A stretch of DNA of 64,000 nt from an uncultured Rubripirellula sp. (GCA_938075415.1 CALJHC010000027.1:1-64000), one strand, 5' to 3'; positions 16,840 through 27,275 are shown, counted from the stretch's first letter. Notes: generated by a model not told the origin, from the sequence alone. A program made the numbers and translations.

Positions 16840-18379
16840 ACTCCCCTGTCCCAGTCTTTGGCATCAGATACAGTGTGCTCCAAATCAGGACCGTGTAGAG
16901 ACTCCATCGTGCCATTGTTGGCCACCCTCGTAGTTGCAGCGGGTGGTTGTCTCTGCGAAAGACCCATTCCCAGCAAATCAGCATCAGAAGCATTGTTGCT
17001 GTCTTTCGCTGATATCGATCCAGTTGCAAGGTGGTAGCTAAGTCACGATACGCATCTGCAGAAAAGAGATCACGACCGATTTGCTGGAAAATCACAATGG
17101 CATCGCTGAAGGAGTTGGCTCGAAAGAAAATCCACGCGGCGCAAATGATGGCAAAGGTGCTGTAGATGCGAAGCAGCGTGCCCGGACGCGGTAAGAAGTG
17201 CTTTCCACCGGGTACATCTTCCACTCTCAGTGTTTTCTTCGATCGGTTTTTTGGTGGCTCGCGATTTGTTTCGCTATCGGACGAAATGGGGTCAAGCTGT
17301 TTTGATTCAGGAGTCCGGCCTGAAGTTCGAGACGAATGTCGATGGCCAGGTAATGCGATCGCCAAGCCGTTTAAGCCACCCCATGCAACAAATCGCCATG
17401 CCGCACCGTGCCATAGACCACTCAGCACGAACGTGATCGCCAGATTCAGTCTTCGTCTAGCAGGTGAGCATTGGCTGCCGCCAAGTGGAATATACACGTA
17501 GTCTCGAAACCACATGGATAAAGAAATGTGCCAACGTCGCCAGAACTCACTGATGCTTTGTGAGAAATAAGGGTAAGCAAAATTGCGAGAGAGTCGAATT
17601 CCAAAAAGCTTCGCCGTTCCAATTGCAATGTCAGAGTAGGCTGAGAAATCGCAGTAGATTTGAAATGCGAAGAAGATAGTGCTCAGCATCAGGTGCGGAC
17701 CAGAAAAATTTCCGGGTTCAGCGAAAACGGGATTCACAGCTAATGCCAAACGGTCGGCGATGACAATCTTTTTGAAGAAGCCCCAGAGGATTTGCCGCAT
17801 CCCATCACATGCCAAGTCAAACTGAAATGTCCTGCGTGCCGCGAATTGCGGAAGGATTCGCTCAGCACGTTCAATCGGACCCGCGACGAGTTGCGGGAAG
17901 AATGACACAAACGCTAGGTAGTCCACTATTTTCCGCGCAGGCTGTATCCTTTTGCGGTAGACATCAATCGTGTACCCAAGAGTCTGGAAGGTGTAGAAAC
18001 TGATCCCTAGAGGTAGCACAAGGTTCAACGTAGTGAGATCGGGAGACCAACCGATCTGATTTGAAATGTGGGTGAGGTTATCGATGAAAAAATCAAAGTA
18101 CTTGAATGTTGCAAGTAGACCCAGGTTAGACAAAATCGACGTAGCTAGAAGAAGTTTACGTCTGGAATCGTCAGGAGACTGGGAGATTCTCTGCGCGACC
18201 AGAAAGTCAATCAGTGAAGACGCGAGCATGAGGAAGCAGAATCGCCAGTCCCACCATGCGTAAAAGAAATAGCTCGCGCCAAGAAGTATTCGGTTCTGCA
18301 ATTTCTGGGTTCTCAACGCCCAGTGCAGGGCGAAGACCAGGGCCAAAAATATCGGGAAAGTGAGTGTGGTGAAAGTCAT
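16820..18379 (-). CDS. MBOAT-family membrane O-acyltransferase (AlgI-like)
   Basis: From ATG 18379 the product is 519 residues with about ten membrane helices. Diagnostic motifs are LPLGISFYTFQTLGYTIDVY, FPQLVAGPIERAERILPQ, YCDFSAYSDIAIG, EFWRRWHISLSMWFRDYVYIPLGG and SGLWHGAAW, whose H324 is the catalytic His of MBOAT enzymes. This is the AlgI/PatA-type layout for O-acetylation of extracellular polysaccharide or peptidoglycan. Compared with AlgI there is an extra polar loop of about 60 residues after SGLWHGAAWRFVAWGG, rich in Ser, Arg and Lys. The next gene, an SGNH-like protein, overlaps its end, so the two are translationally linked. Confidence 0.92.
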   Translation of the reverse strand: MTFTTLTFPIFLALVFALHWALRTQKLQNRILLGASYFFYAWWDWRFCFLMLASSLIDFLVAQRISQSPDDSRRKLLLATSILSNLGLLATFKYFDFFIDNLTHISNQIGWSPDLTTLNLVLPLGISFYTFQTLGYTIDVYRKRIQPARKIVDYLAFVSFFPQLVAGPIERAERILPQFAARRTFQFDLACDGMRQILWGFFKKIVIADRLALAVNPVFAEPGNFSGPHLMLSTIFFAFQIYCDFSAYSDIAIGTAKLFGIRLSRNFAYPYFSQSISEFWRRWHISLSMWFRDYVYIPLGGSQCSPARRRLNLAITFVLSGLWHGAAWRFVAWGGLNGLAIALPGHRHSSRTSGRTPESKQLDPISSDSETNREPPKNRSKKTLRVEDVPGGKHFLPRPGTLLRIYSTFAIICAAWIFFRANSFSDAIVIFQQIGRDLFSADAYRDLATTLQLDRYQRKTATMLLMLICWEWVFRRDNHPLQLRGWPTMARWSLYTVLIWSTLYLMPKTGTGEFVYFEF

Positions 18380-19333
18380 CCCGTCACGGTCGAGCGAGTA
18401 GCGTCGTTGGGAAACTCTATGGTTACTCAAAATACCACTTTCGATGCTAGATCAGTGGACTGTTTTAAGGCGTCCGCAGTCCCGGACTCTTGGTTGAAAT
18501 GCTGGGGTGTCGGCGTTTGGCTGACTTGGTCATTAAGCTGCCTGCCAAGACCGTTTTGGCCAGTCAGGTTCGAATTGGAACGACGTTGCCCGAGGCACGC
18601 GTTGGTTCAGGGCGGATTGAAGGTCGTTTTTCCAGTACCTGCCGTTGGGGGCCACGCTTGTATGTCCTTACCGAGACCCCATCGCGAGGCGGATTATCCC
18701 CTGATGCAAATGCGACATCTTCCGCGAAACATGTTGCCAAGAGATCTGCTCAAGGGGCGCCTGCTGAACGGAGATCTGCCGAACCTTGATCTGCTGACCC
18801 TTGATCTGCTGAACGGTGATCTGCTGAACGGTGATCTGTTGAACCTTGATCTGCTCCAGTGAGACCTTTTCAATGGGGGTCTGCACAACGGAGGGGCTAA
18901 CCGGGCGTGGTGAGTGACCAAGGCGGTCCGAGAAGGATCACGTTCTCAACACCACGACGAGATGTTTTGAATTTTGGTTTCCCCACAGGTCGCTCAGGAT
19001 GCGATTGATCCACCGGAAATTCACCCGATGCCCGAGTAGGGAGCAATTAGCAAATTGGGACGCCCATTTTGTGAAATGAATCCTGATCGTTCTGATTGAG
19101 AAGCGTGCTGAGATTTTATTTGTAAATTGCCGATGGAGCGGGAGTTGGGAAAATCTGGTGGTCGACGTTGGTGAATGAACTTTTGAGTGAGAAGCGAGCA
19201 AATGTCGTCAAGATGAGCGAGGTTGTTTTCTGGTGCTGTTGACTAACTGCTGACGCAACGTGATTCCGTCGGTGGACGCCAGTGGATAATGATTCCGGCA
19301 GGCAACCCGTTTCAAGTTTACAAAGAGGTACTC
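18380..19333. other. Gene-free stretch with a 15-base array
   Basis: Apart from the tandem array at 18741-18860 nothing gene-like was found. It separates the divergent MBOAT and photolyase genes and should contain their promoters. Confidence 0.45.
18741..18860. repeat. 15-base tandem array, pentapeptide-like if translated
   Basis: About eight imperfect copies of a 15-base unit such as GATCTGCTGAACGGT. In one plus-strand frame each unit would encode five residues (LLNGD, LLNLD), mimicking a pentapeptide repeat, but the frame lacks a convincing start and the array lies between genes. Confidence 0.85.
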
Positions 19334-20818
19334 ATGGCGATCCACGTTGTTTGGTTTCGAAATGATTTAAGAGTATTGGATCATGAACCGCTTCGTAATG
19401 CTTGCCAGTTGGCCAATGCGACGACGAACGATTGCGTTCTGCCGATTTTCATCGTCGACCCATTCTGGTTCGCAAAAACCTCTTTCGGTTTTTCCCGAAC
19501 GGGTATCCATCGCAAGAGATTTCTAAAGGAGTCACTTCAAGATCTCGACCAGCAGTTGTCGGGTCTTGGCGGCGGCTTGAGAGCTTGCGAGGGTGGAACC
19601 GTTGATGTTTTTCTGGATCTGATCCAACAGTTGCCAGTCGCATCCGTCTCGTTTCATCAGGAAGTGGCTTCTGAGGAAAGGAAGATGGAACAGCGGGTGC
19701 GTGAGCTATGTTCTGAGCAATCCGTCACGATTCACGCATCATCTCCACAGACTTTCTGCGATTGGGATACGGTTCCGTTTTCCATTGAAGAGGTCCCCGA
19801 GGTTTTCACTAAATTCCGAAAGGTCCTCGAGAAGCGTGCCGCTTTTCCGCCTGCTTTACCAGCACCAAGTCATTTTCGATCGGTGAAAGAGAATTTTTCA
19901 TTAGAACGCTCGTTGAATGCTTTGGAATCACTCGATTCCACCAAAAAGCAAGATGGCCCGAATCCAACGATGCGTTACCAAGGTGGTTCCACAGCGGGTT
20001 TAGAGCGACTGAACCATTACCTCTGGGAATCCGATTGCCTGATGAATTATAAGAAGACAAGGAACGGCATGCTTCTTGCTAACGACTCTTCCAAATTTTC
20101 ACCCTGGATAGCGAATGGAAGTATCAGCGTTAGGCAGATTGGCGATGAGGTGACTCGTTACGAGTCCCAGCGAGTCAAAAACGACTCCACTTATTGGCTA
20201 AAATTTGAACTGCTTTGGCGAGATTTTTTTATCTTCATGACAGCCAAGCATGGCAAGAAAATTTTTCACAAGAAGGGAATCAAGGGCACCGCGATTAACT
20301 GGCTTGATGACCCACGTCTTTTTGAGGCATGGAAAGAGGGTGAAACCGGATTCCCTCTGATCGATGCTAATATGAGAGAGCTAAAGTTGTCTGGATACAT
20401 GTCCAACCGAGGTCGGCAAAATGTTGCAAGCTTTTTGACCAAGAATCTTGGCATCGACTGGAGGATGGGTGCCGAGTGGTTTGAATCCCAGTTACTCGAT
20501 TACGATCCCTGTTTGAATTACGGTAATTGGAACTACGCTGCTGGCATTGGTAACGATGCTCGAGGGTTTCGTTGGTTCAATACCATCAAGCAGTCAAAGG
20601 ATTATGACCCGAATGGTGATTACTTGAGGCACTGGCTTCCTGAATTGGCAGATTTGCCGAATAGCCTTGTCCATACACCATGGAATCTGCCCAAGGATGA
20701 TCAAAACACCTCAGATTTCCTACTTGGGGACTCCTACCCAATGCCGGTTGTTGATTTATTTGAGTCCGCGGAATTGAATCAGTTGCGGTACGAGCAATCG
20801 ATTGGGGCAGGTGATTGA
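19334..20818 (+). CDS. Cryptochrome/photolyase family protein, DASH type
   Basis: The ATG at 19334 is preceded by AGAGG with a fitting gap; a 15-codon extension upstream lacks this. The 494-residue protein begins AIHVVWFRNDLRVLDHEPL, the alpha/beta photolyase domain that can hold an antenna pigment. The C-terminal FAD domain shows WLKFELLWRDFFIFMTAKHG, TGFPLIDANMREL, GYMSNRGRQNVASFL and NWNYAAGIGND, followed by FNTIKQSKDYDPNGDYLRHW, a run typical of Cry-DASH proteins, which repair cyclobutane dimers in single-stranded or looped DNA using light. It stands alone. Cry-DASH versus other photolyase classes rests on the C-terminal motif only. Confidence 0.9.
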   Translation: MAIHVVWFRNDLRVLDHEPLRNACQLANATTNDCVLPIFIVDPFWFAKTSFGFSRTGIHRKRFLKESLQDLDQQLSGLGGGLRACEGGTVDVFLDLIQQLPVASVSFHQEVASEERKMEQRVRELCSEQSVTIHASSPQTFCDWDTVPFSIEEVPEVFTKFRKVLEKRAAFPPALPAPSHFRSVKENFSLERSLNALESLDSTKKQDGPNPTMRYQGGSTAGLERLNHYLWESDCLMNYKKTRNGMLLANDSSKFSPWIANGSISVRQIGDEVTRYESQRVKNDSTYWLKFELLWRDFFIFMTAKHGKKIFHKKGIKGTAINWLDDPRLFEAWKEGETGFPLIDANMRELKLSGYMSNRGRQNVASFLTKNLGIDWRMGAEWFESQLLDYDPCLNYGNWNYAAGIGNDARGFRWFNTIKQSKDYDPNGDYLRHWLPELADLPNSLVHTPWNLPKDDQNTSDFLLGDSYPMPVVDLFESAELNQLRYEQSIGAGD

Positions 20819-20936
20819 AAGCCGATTACGATTGCTCAGGGATACCCCGGCCCGAACCAAAATGAACCGGATTGCTGATTGTTGTTCTCTATTACGTGAC
20901 GGGGCTACAGTTTGCCGAGTTGATGTATTCACCTCG

Positions 20937-22046
20937 CTATTGCTTGACAGTTCTGCTGAATTCCATAGGGCTTATTTCGATAACGGGATCAACCTGAAAC
21001 ACAACGGGATCGATTTGCGAATCACCGTGCCACTTGATCTGCGTCTTCAGTTCAATTTCATGAACATCGTTAATCGTTCTGGATCGAATCGCGACGGGGA
21101 CAAATGTTGGGCCCATCGGAATCCAATCTGAACGGGTCGTGGCAACGCAGATCGATGTTGCAATCGAGAATGTTTTCGATGGGATCGGTTGGTCTGTGGC
21201 GGACGGTTGTAGCTGCGGATTTGGAATCGCTTGGCATCGCCATGAATCGCATTGAACGGGGACCCCCTTTTTGAAATAGATGGTGAAGTAAAATCGATAA
21301 AATGGAGCCGGTTTGAATTCGAAAAGAGTGAGAAGATCCTCACCAATCCATTGGACTCCCTCTAGTTGTTTTGCACTAACTGACGATTGGTTGCGATCCC
21401 ATGCGTCGCCTGACCAGCAGTTGGAAGGATGAGAGATAACGGCTCTTGTTGGAAAGAATACGCCACAGTTTCTCAAGGGCGTTGACAATGCACTCCTGTC
21501 CGATGGGGGAAATCGCAACTGCCCGATTGATTCGTGAAATGTGGATTCAAGCGATGGTGATTCCACGACAAGACGGTCAAGTCGTGTCGAAAACGATTCA
21601 GAGAAATCTCCTTGAAAATGGTTTGGCTCTGGGGTCAATTGCTCTTGGTCGCAGAAAGTTAGCCGCTCAAGTTTTGGTTGGTTTTGTAGTGCCCATGCAA
21701 ATGCAAAATGCCGATAGCTTGCAATTTGATGCTCCCTGCGTTTTCCCAAAAACAGGTAAGAGCCGGTGAGTGCGCAGGCAATGCGATCGAAGGTGCTGGG
21801 GATCAGTTTCAAATCGGCAAGGTACTTCTCCACTTCCATCCGGTCTTGTTCGGTTGGAGTTTTGAAGGCGGATCGATCAACGGGATGAGGTTTCGGCAGT
21901 CCGATGACTGCAGCGATCTTTTTCTTTTCCAAGGAACTTTGTGCGGACTCTTGTGCTGCGCATTTTTGCATCCAGAGCATTCCAAGCACCATGGACACGA
22001 ACAAGGTAATCGATTTAATTTTGATGACTGTGGTTTCCGTCTGCAT
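20937..22046 (-). CDS. Secreted protein of unknown function
   Basis: A 369-residue protein with a clear export signal (SITLFVSMVLGMLWMQKCAAQES). The mature part begins with a conserved-looking helix-rich segment (PTEQDRMEVEKYLADLKLIP, FDRIACALTGSYLFLGKRRE) and continues as a probable beta-rich domain with several Cys. No catalytic motif was seen. ATG start without a clear ribosome site. Not assigned to a family. Confidence 0.6.
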   Translation of the reverse strand: MQTETTVIKIKSITLFVSMVLGMLWMQKCAAQESAQSSLEKKKIAAVIGLPKPHPVDRSAFKTPTEQDRMEVEKYLADLKLIPSTFDRIACALTGSYLFLGKRREHQIASYRHFAFAWALQNQPKLERLTFCDQEQLTPEPNHFQGDFSESFSTRLDRLVVESPSLESTFHESIGQLRFPPSDRSALSTPLRNCGVFFPTRAVISHPSNCWSGDAWDRNQSSVSAKQLEGVQWIGEDLLTLFEFKPAPFYRFYFTIYFKKGVPVQCDSWRCQAIPNPQLQPSATDQPIPSKTFSIATSICVATTRSDWIPMGPTFVPVAIRSRTINDVHEIELKTQIKWHGDSQIDPVVFQVDPVIEISPMEFSRTVKQ

Positions 22047-22308
22047 TTTATACTTTGAACGAGTCTCAGAGGTTCAGTTGTTTGAGATGCGATTCGAGTC
22101 TCGCAATATCTTCGGAACGCATGCGGACCGTTCGCATGCGTCGATCTGCTTGGCTCCTGCCCAGAAAGCCGGAGGTGATCAGGTCGCTTTCTTACCTGAT
22201 CACGTGTGCAAAAGGGGGAATGCCGCGCGACCATGTTGAGTGTTCATATGGCGAACGCTGGAATTCCCAAACAGGGATCCATATCTCCTGAGTTGGATGC
22301 GTGATCCT

Positions 22309-22929
22309 TTACCGTGCCGGCTGCCAAGTTTTGTCCCGAACGGGTTCGGATTGCATCGGATTCGGCGACTCAGTGCCTAGCTCGTTTAGGTTCAGCGATT
22401 GCTCGTCAGGCTGTGAACCCGCTTCGCAGCGTGATTGTGTATTGGGTTGATAGAGTCCCCAGTTAGTGCTTCGAAATTTAATGCAATGAGGTGGGTATTG
22501 CGTCAGCGAGCAGTATTGGCTGCATTGCCATGTTTCAAAGCATCGATTGAATGACCAGCCACTGACGCTCCAGCCTGGATTGTCCCCCGACGCCTGCTTG
22601 AAACGTGTGATAGGCGTGATCAGATTATTGCTGGTGAAACGAGCCCCGAAGCGATTTTGGCATTCGGCGTAGACAAGATGCTGGTAGTCATTTTGATCTT
22701 GTTGGTAATGTGGCTCGCAACCGGCGCAATCTGCACCTGCGAAGATGGTTTCCCACGGTTGGTCGTGATCTTTTGCCCAGGACAGCAAGACGGCCTGGCA
22801 GGTGGTTTCGGTGTACGGGTAGGCGCAATTCCATGCGTTGCGTGGATCGGTCTGTGGAAGATCCGCCGACCAGATTTGGCCTGCGATAATTTCGACCGCG
22901 TAAACGATCAGTCCCAGCCGTCGTATCAT
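22309..22929 (-). CDS. Secreted Cys-rich protein of unknown function
   Basis: A 206-residue protein starting with a signal-like segment (RLGLIVYAVEIIAGQIWSAD). The mature part has about eleven Cys and many Trp and Tyr (NAWNCAYPYTETTCQAVLLS, FNRCFETWQCSQYCSLTQYP), which suggests a disulphide-bonded extracellular domain. The last 50 residues are polar and probably disordered. It shares strand with the secreted genes on both sides but gaps are too large to claim an operon. No family recognised. Confidence 0.55.
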   Translation of the reverse strand: MIRRLGLIVYAVEIIAGQIWSADLPQTDPRNAWNCAYPYTETTCQAVLLSWAKDHDQPWETIFAGADCAGCEPHYQQDQNDYQHLVYAECQNRFGARFTSNNLITPITRFKQASGDNPGWSVSGWSFNRCFETWQCSQYCSLTQYPPHCIKFRSTNWGLYQPNTQSRCEAGSQPDEQSLNLNELGTESPNPMQSEPVRDKTWQPAR

Positions 22930-23013
22930 TTTTGCCCCAATAAAAGTTGCGTGAAGTATTCGTGAGTGATTTCGTAATGCTTGCCTGTCCGATCGATTCG
23001 TCTTCGTTGGGCG

Positions 23014-24234
23014 TTACGAAGCGGATAAGTGGACAGTGGCGATAAGGTTTCGGTTTGGGTCAACCAAGTTCAATACAGCGTTAATGGGATTGTGGTCCTC
23101 GGGGGTAGATTCGACGCCCTGGAGGGGTTCGTATTGGCGAACGGTATTTTTATTCGGAATCTGGTCCGATATTTGGTCCGGACTCTGGTTTGGGATCTGG
23201 TTTGGGATCTGGTTTGGGATCTGCGAATGGCCGATCGGTGCTTTGTAGATCCTTGCCTTTATCTCGAGAAGCATTGCGGAGGTTTGGCTCCAGCTCAGCT
23301 CCTTGATGAGGATGTTCTCGTCTGTTTCCCTTGTCGGCAGAATTTGAAGATTAAGCTTTTCAACCCTGCGTTGGTGACCGGGTAGACACAGGACCCTGGC
23401 TTTGATGAATGCCTGATTTTTCTTCCAGTCAATCATCACGAACGAGGGAACGAATCGGGCTTTCTGTTCGCTGCGAATTTCAACTGGAACGTCGATATGT
23501 GAATCCTGAATGCCATCATTGAAATAGAACCGAAGGTAATCCGAAGCACTTCCAAATTCAGTTAGCGGTTCAACTTCAAGACGGAACACCTTTTCGTCTT
23601 GCGTCAAGTTGATCACGCGAATCACGCCTCGGACGCTTTGGCATTCCCGAATGGTGACACCCTTGGTTTTTGCCCCTGTCATCCATTGGGTTTTTCTGCT
23701 CGAAGAAAATTCCAGACGTGACTTATGAAGCGTAACCGGAGAGATGACGTTCGATTCGATCAGGCAGTTGATCAGGGGTCTGGTATCTGAATCGGTATGA
23801 AACGTTACTTTGCGACGTGTCTTTCCCTCGCGTTTGGAGGCTGCGAGCTTGATTTGAATTTCCAGGGATTCTCCGATAGCAGCGGTTGACGAATCGTGTT
23901 GAGTTTGGATGCAGCCACAATCGGTCGCGATGCGGTTAATCTTCAGTGGCTTGTCGGTTTGGTTGGTGAGGTGCAGCTTGACGATCACCATTCGGTGGGA
24001 GGGGATTTCGCCCGCATGAACAACATGATCGCGGAATTCATTCGCGACAACGATTCCGGGAACCTTAACGGTGAATGGTGGTTTGGAGTTGGGAGGTTCG
24101 ACGCTCCCGTTGACCTCGCCCACGACTGGCACGCCTTCCGCGACAAGAAAGACAGAGAGACACCCGAACAGATTCAGGAATTGAATCGGTCGTCGTGCAA
24201 GGTTTTTTCTAAGCTTGCAGTTGCTTGAAACCAT
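23014..24234 (-). CDS. Exported DUF1573-domain protein
   Basis: I use the ATG at 24234; the open frame continues upstream through a short DNA repeat that gives an unnatural VQFYCVQLYCVQ, so the longer form is unlikely. The 406-residue product has an export signal (FLNLFGCLSVFLVAEGVPV). Residues 70-160 hold HLTNQTDKPLKINRIATDCG followed by C and the beta-sandwich pattern of DUF1573, an Ig-like domain common in secreted planctomycete and Bacteroidota proteins. Near the C-terminus a 12-base DNA repeat encodes QIPNQIPNQIPNQSPDQISD. The function is unknown; such domains are thought to be structural or adhesive. Confidence 0.75.
   Translation of the reverse strand: MVSSNCKLRKNLARRPIQFLNLFGCLSVFLVAEGVPVVGEVNGSVEPPNSKPPFTVKVPGIVVANEFRDHVVHAGEIPSHRMVIVKLHLTNQTDKPLKINRIATDCGCIQTQHDSSTAAIGESLEIQIKLAASKREGKTRRKVTFHTDSDTRPLINCLIESNVISPVTLHKSRLEFSSSRKTQWMTGAKTKGVTIRECQSVRGVIRVINLTQDEKVFRLEVEPLTEFGSASDYLRFYFNDGIQDSHIDVPVEIRSEQKARFVPSFVMIDWKKNQAFIKARVLCLPGHQRRVEKLNLQILPTRETDENILIKELSWSQTSAMLLEIKARIYKAPIGHSQIPNQIPNQIPNQSPDQISDQIPNKNTVRQYEPLQGVESTPEDHNPINAVLNLVDPNRNLIATVHLSAS
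23157..23226. repeat. 12-base tandem array inside a coding region
   Basis: Copies of GGGATCTGGTTT and variants, in frame with the DUF1573 gene on the minus strand and giving the four-residue repeat NQIP. Confidence 0.85.
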
Positions 24235-24877
24235 GCGAGTGCTGAGGATCCGGATTTGTCGCTGAAAGTGTTGAACACAATAAAGTTGAACACAATAAAA
24301 CTGAACCATCTCAGTTGCCCTCATGAAAGCTCCTGCTTTGTCCACTCGTTCGGCGGTGGTTTTGTTGATTGGAATCACGTACGTGGCAGGATCAGCTGAC
24401 CGCGTCGCGTGTCAGGAAAATGTATGCAAGAGCAGGATCAAGGCAAGATGATTTTGTGACGAAGGGGTAGCATCGTTTTAAAGGCTGGGCGATTGGAGAT
24501 TCGTTAATCCGTCGGCGTGAGGACAGTCCAGCGAGGGGACAGGATCAGCGAAACGGCCTTGATAAATGGCCTGTATGAACAGTCTGAATAAGCGGCCTGG
24601 TAAGACAGGTGGAGATAGGTGGTGGTGTGCTTGATCAACGACGAATGAGGCGGTGTCGTTGATCGTTATTGGAGGCACTTGATGGATTGACTTCCGCAAT
24701 TTTGTGCTTGCAGGAAAGAGGTTCACTGGACAGTTTTTGTTTTGCAAGTTTTTCCTGATGTCGTTCGGACGGTTTTTGGGGTATACAAACGCCCTCGTCA
24801 AAACTCGCATGGTGGTTTTGGCGTGCACAGCTTTCAGTGTTTACGAACCAATTGCGATTTACTGTGAGAGAAATTGA
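24235..24877. other. Gene-free stretch upstream of speA
   Basis: No supported gene. A 15-base repeat, GTTGAACACAATAAA, occurs twice at 24270-24299. Loose repeats of GGCCTG-type words lie near 24553-24600. The speA promoter should be here. Confidence 0.45.
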
Positions 24878-26797
24878 ATGAGCGTTAACGCTGGTCAGGC
24901 CTGGACGGTCGAAGATGCTGCGAAGCTTTATGAAATTACGCAGTGGAGTGACGATTACTTTCGTATTTCTCAAGAAGGTAATTTGTGCGTCTCTCCAGAT
25001 CGTGATGCTACCAATTCCATTGACCTAAAACGACTGGTTGATCAGTTGGGTGAACGCGGCCTGGATTTGCCGATCCTGTTACGATTCAACGGGATTCTGG
25101 CGGATCGACTGAAACACCTTAATGATTGCTTTGGTGCGGCGATCGAGAGTCATCATTACAACAATGGCTATCGCTGTGTTTTCCCGATCAAGGTGAATCA
25201 GCAGCGGGATGTCGTGCAGCAGATCATTCAACATGGTCGCAATTTTGGTTTTGGTGTTGAAGCGGGAAGCAAACCCGAATTGCTTGCGGTGGTGGCAATG
25301 ACGGACCCTGACATGCCAATTGTCTGCAATGGTTTCAAGGACGCGGAGTTCACGCGAATGGCACTTCTTGCCCAGCGGATGGGACGGACAGTGATTCCGG
25401 TGGTGGAGAAAGTTAGCGAGTTAGATCTGATATTGGAGATATCCGAATCACTTGGTGTTCGTCCAACGATTGGCATGCGAATAAAATTAGCAACTCGGGG
25501 CAGCGGACGCTGGCAGGCGAGCGGTGGTTACCGAAGTAAGTTTGGCCTGACGGTCGCAGAAATGCTGACTCAGTTGGATCGTTTGATTGAGCTTGGGATG
25601 GGTGATTGCTTTCAGTTGTTGCACTTTCACGTTGGTAGCCAGATCGGCAATATCCGTCAATTGAAAGCGGCGATTCTGGAGGCATCGAGAATCTATGTTG
25701 ATTTGTACCGGCGCGGTGCGGGCCTGAAGTACTTGGATGTCGGTGGCGGCCTGGGGGTTGATTACGACGGTTCGCGATCGGATTCCGAATCCAGCATGAA
25801 TTATACCGTTCAGGAATACGCAAACGATGTTGTGTACCACGTTGGGACTGTCTGTGATGAGGCAGAGGTACCGCATCCTCAACTGATTTCCGAAAGTGGG
25901 CGAGCGGTGGCGGCACACCACAGTGTCTTGGTCATGGAGACTCTTGGTGTGACCTCGCAGGGAAGCGTGGAGGAGTTGCCGTCGGACCTACCTGATGATT
26001 ATGAGCAGCCGGTCTTGGATTTGAAAATGTTCCACGAGAATCTTGAGCCGGCTAACATGCTTGCGACCTTTCATGACGCGCAAGTTGCGTTGGATTTGTG
26101 TATGAATCTTTTTAGCGGGGGCTATCTGCCACTGGAACAGCGGGTTGCAGCTGAGAATCTATATTTTGCCATCTGCCATCGCGTGCGTGAAATGGCCTCG
26201 GTCTCAGGTGAAGATTCAGAAGACATCCGTCGCCTGGACCGCATGCTGTCCGACATCTACTTTGCTAATTTCTCGCTTTTTCAATCGATGCCAGATTCTT
26301 GGGCGATTGATCAATTGTTTCCTGTGATGCCGATTCATCGGCTGGAGGAGAAACCGACACGGCATGCGGTCTTGGGGGATATCACTTGTGATAGCGACGG
26401 TAAGGTTGATGCGTTCATTGGCTGTGGTAAGCGACATCGTACCCTGATGTTGCACGCTTGCAAAAAGAACGAGCCTTACCTTCTGGCTGTCTTCATGGTT
26501 GGAGCCTATCAAGAGATTCTTGGTGATCTACACAACTTGTTTGGAGACACCCATGCGGTTCACGTTGATGTCAATCATGGAATTGCCAAGGTACAGTCCA
26601 TTGTCAAAGGAGATACGGTTCGTGAGGTGCTGGGGTATGTTCAATACGAAGGGCGAGAACTGATCGATAAATTACAGAACGCGGTCGAAGATGCCGTTCA
26701 GTCAGGCTGTATCAATAACCAACAGGCCGGAGAGACGGTTGCTTTCTACGAACGGGCTCTGGGTGATTACACTTACCTGACAACGCGTCGATCATGA
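24878..26797 (+). CDS. speA: Biosynthetic arginine decarboxylase
   Basis: A 639-residue PLP enzyme of the fold III (alanine-racemase-like) family, close to the usual SpeA length. VFPIKVNQQRDVV holds K105, the lysine that binds PLP. Other family blocks are GVEAGSKPELLAV, GFKDAEFTRMAL, HFHVGSQIGNIRQ, YLDVGGGLGVDYDGS and SESGRAVAAHHSVLV. It converts arginine to agmatine and CO2, the first step of the agmatine route to putrescine and other polyamines, in the cytoplasm. GAGAG shortly before the ATG supports the start. No agmatinase or agmatine deiminase gene is adjacent. Confidence 0.95.
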   Translation: MSVNAGQAWTVEDAAKLYEITQWSDDYFRISQEGNLCVSPDRDATNSIDLKRLVDQLGERGLDLPILLRFNGILADRLKHLNDCFGAAIESHHYNNGYRCVFPIKVNQQRDVVQQIIQHGRNFGFGVEAGSKPELLAVVAMTDPDMPIVCNGFKDAEFTRMALLAQRMGRTVIPVVEKVSELDLILEISESLGVRPTIGMRIKLATRGSGRWQASGGYRSKFGLTVAEMLTQLDRLIELGMGDCFQLLHFHVGSQIGNIRQLKAAILEASRIYVDLYRRGAGLKYLDVGGGLGVDYDGSRSDSESSMNYTVQEYANDVVYHVGTVCDEAEVPHPQLISESGRAVAAHHSVLVMETLGVTSQGSVEELPSDLPDDYEQPVLDLKMFHENLEPANMLATFHDAQVALDLCMNLFSGGYLPLEQRVAAENLYFAICHRVREMASVSGEDSEDIRRLDRMLSDIYFANFSLFQSMPDSWAIDQLFPVMPIHRLEEKPTRHAVLGDITCDSDGKVDAFIGCGKRHRTLMLHACKKNEPYLLAVFMVGAYQEILGDLHNLFGDTHAVHVDVNHGIAKVQSIVKGDTVREVLGYVQYEGRELIDKLQNAVEDAVQSGCINNQQAGETVAFYERALGDYTYLTTRRS

Positions 26798-27275
26798 GCC
26801 AAGACGGAGGTCACGATGTTTTCGTTCCCCGATCTAATGTCTTGTTGGCTTATTACGAGAAATAGAAGCGAGGCGGTTTCGGAGCAGAATAATTTCGAGG
26901 TGTCTCAGGGATTGGGACTTTAAGAAGCTGCCCGTTGATTGATTCGGGAGAACCTGCTCAGAACTTTTCCACTTTCAGGCGCGCCATGCTGCCCTGTAAT
27001 GGTCCGGCTGGGATGCAACGAGAGCAATCCCGGGGATTGAATCACGGAAATGGTTTGATCAGGGCCGCGGTCAATGGGGCCTGAGGGGGGAAGGGGTTGC
27101 ATGAATCCTGTTCAAAGTGGTTTTTTGATCATCGAAGCACCCACCTTGTCAGCCGTTTGGCCTGCTATGATACGAGCCGGGGATGACGAGAGAGCCATAG
27201 GATTCTTGGCTGCCTCGACGACTAGGGATAATGCAGACGTCCCGCGGGGGACATTTGGGCGATCACCGTGGAAAG
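26798..27275. other. Gene-free stretch, probable promoter of the protease operon
   Basis: No supported gene between speA and the four-gene operon starting at 27276. TATGAT at 27167-27172 is a possible -10 box but no well-spaced -35 box is visible. Confidence 0.4.
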
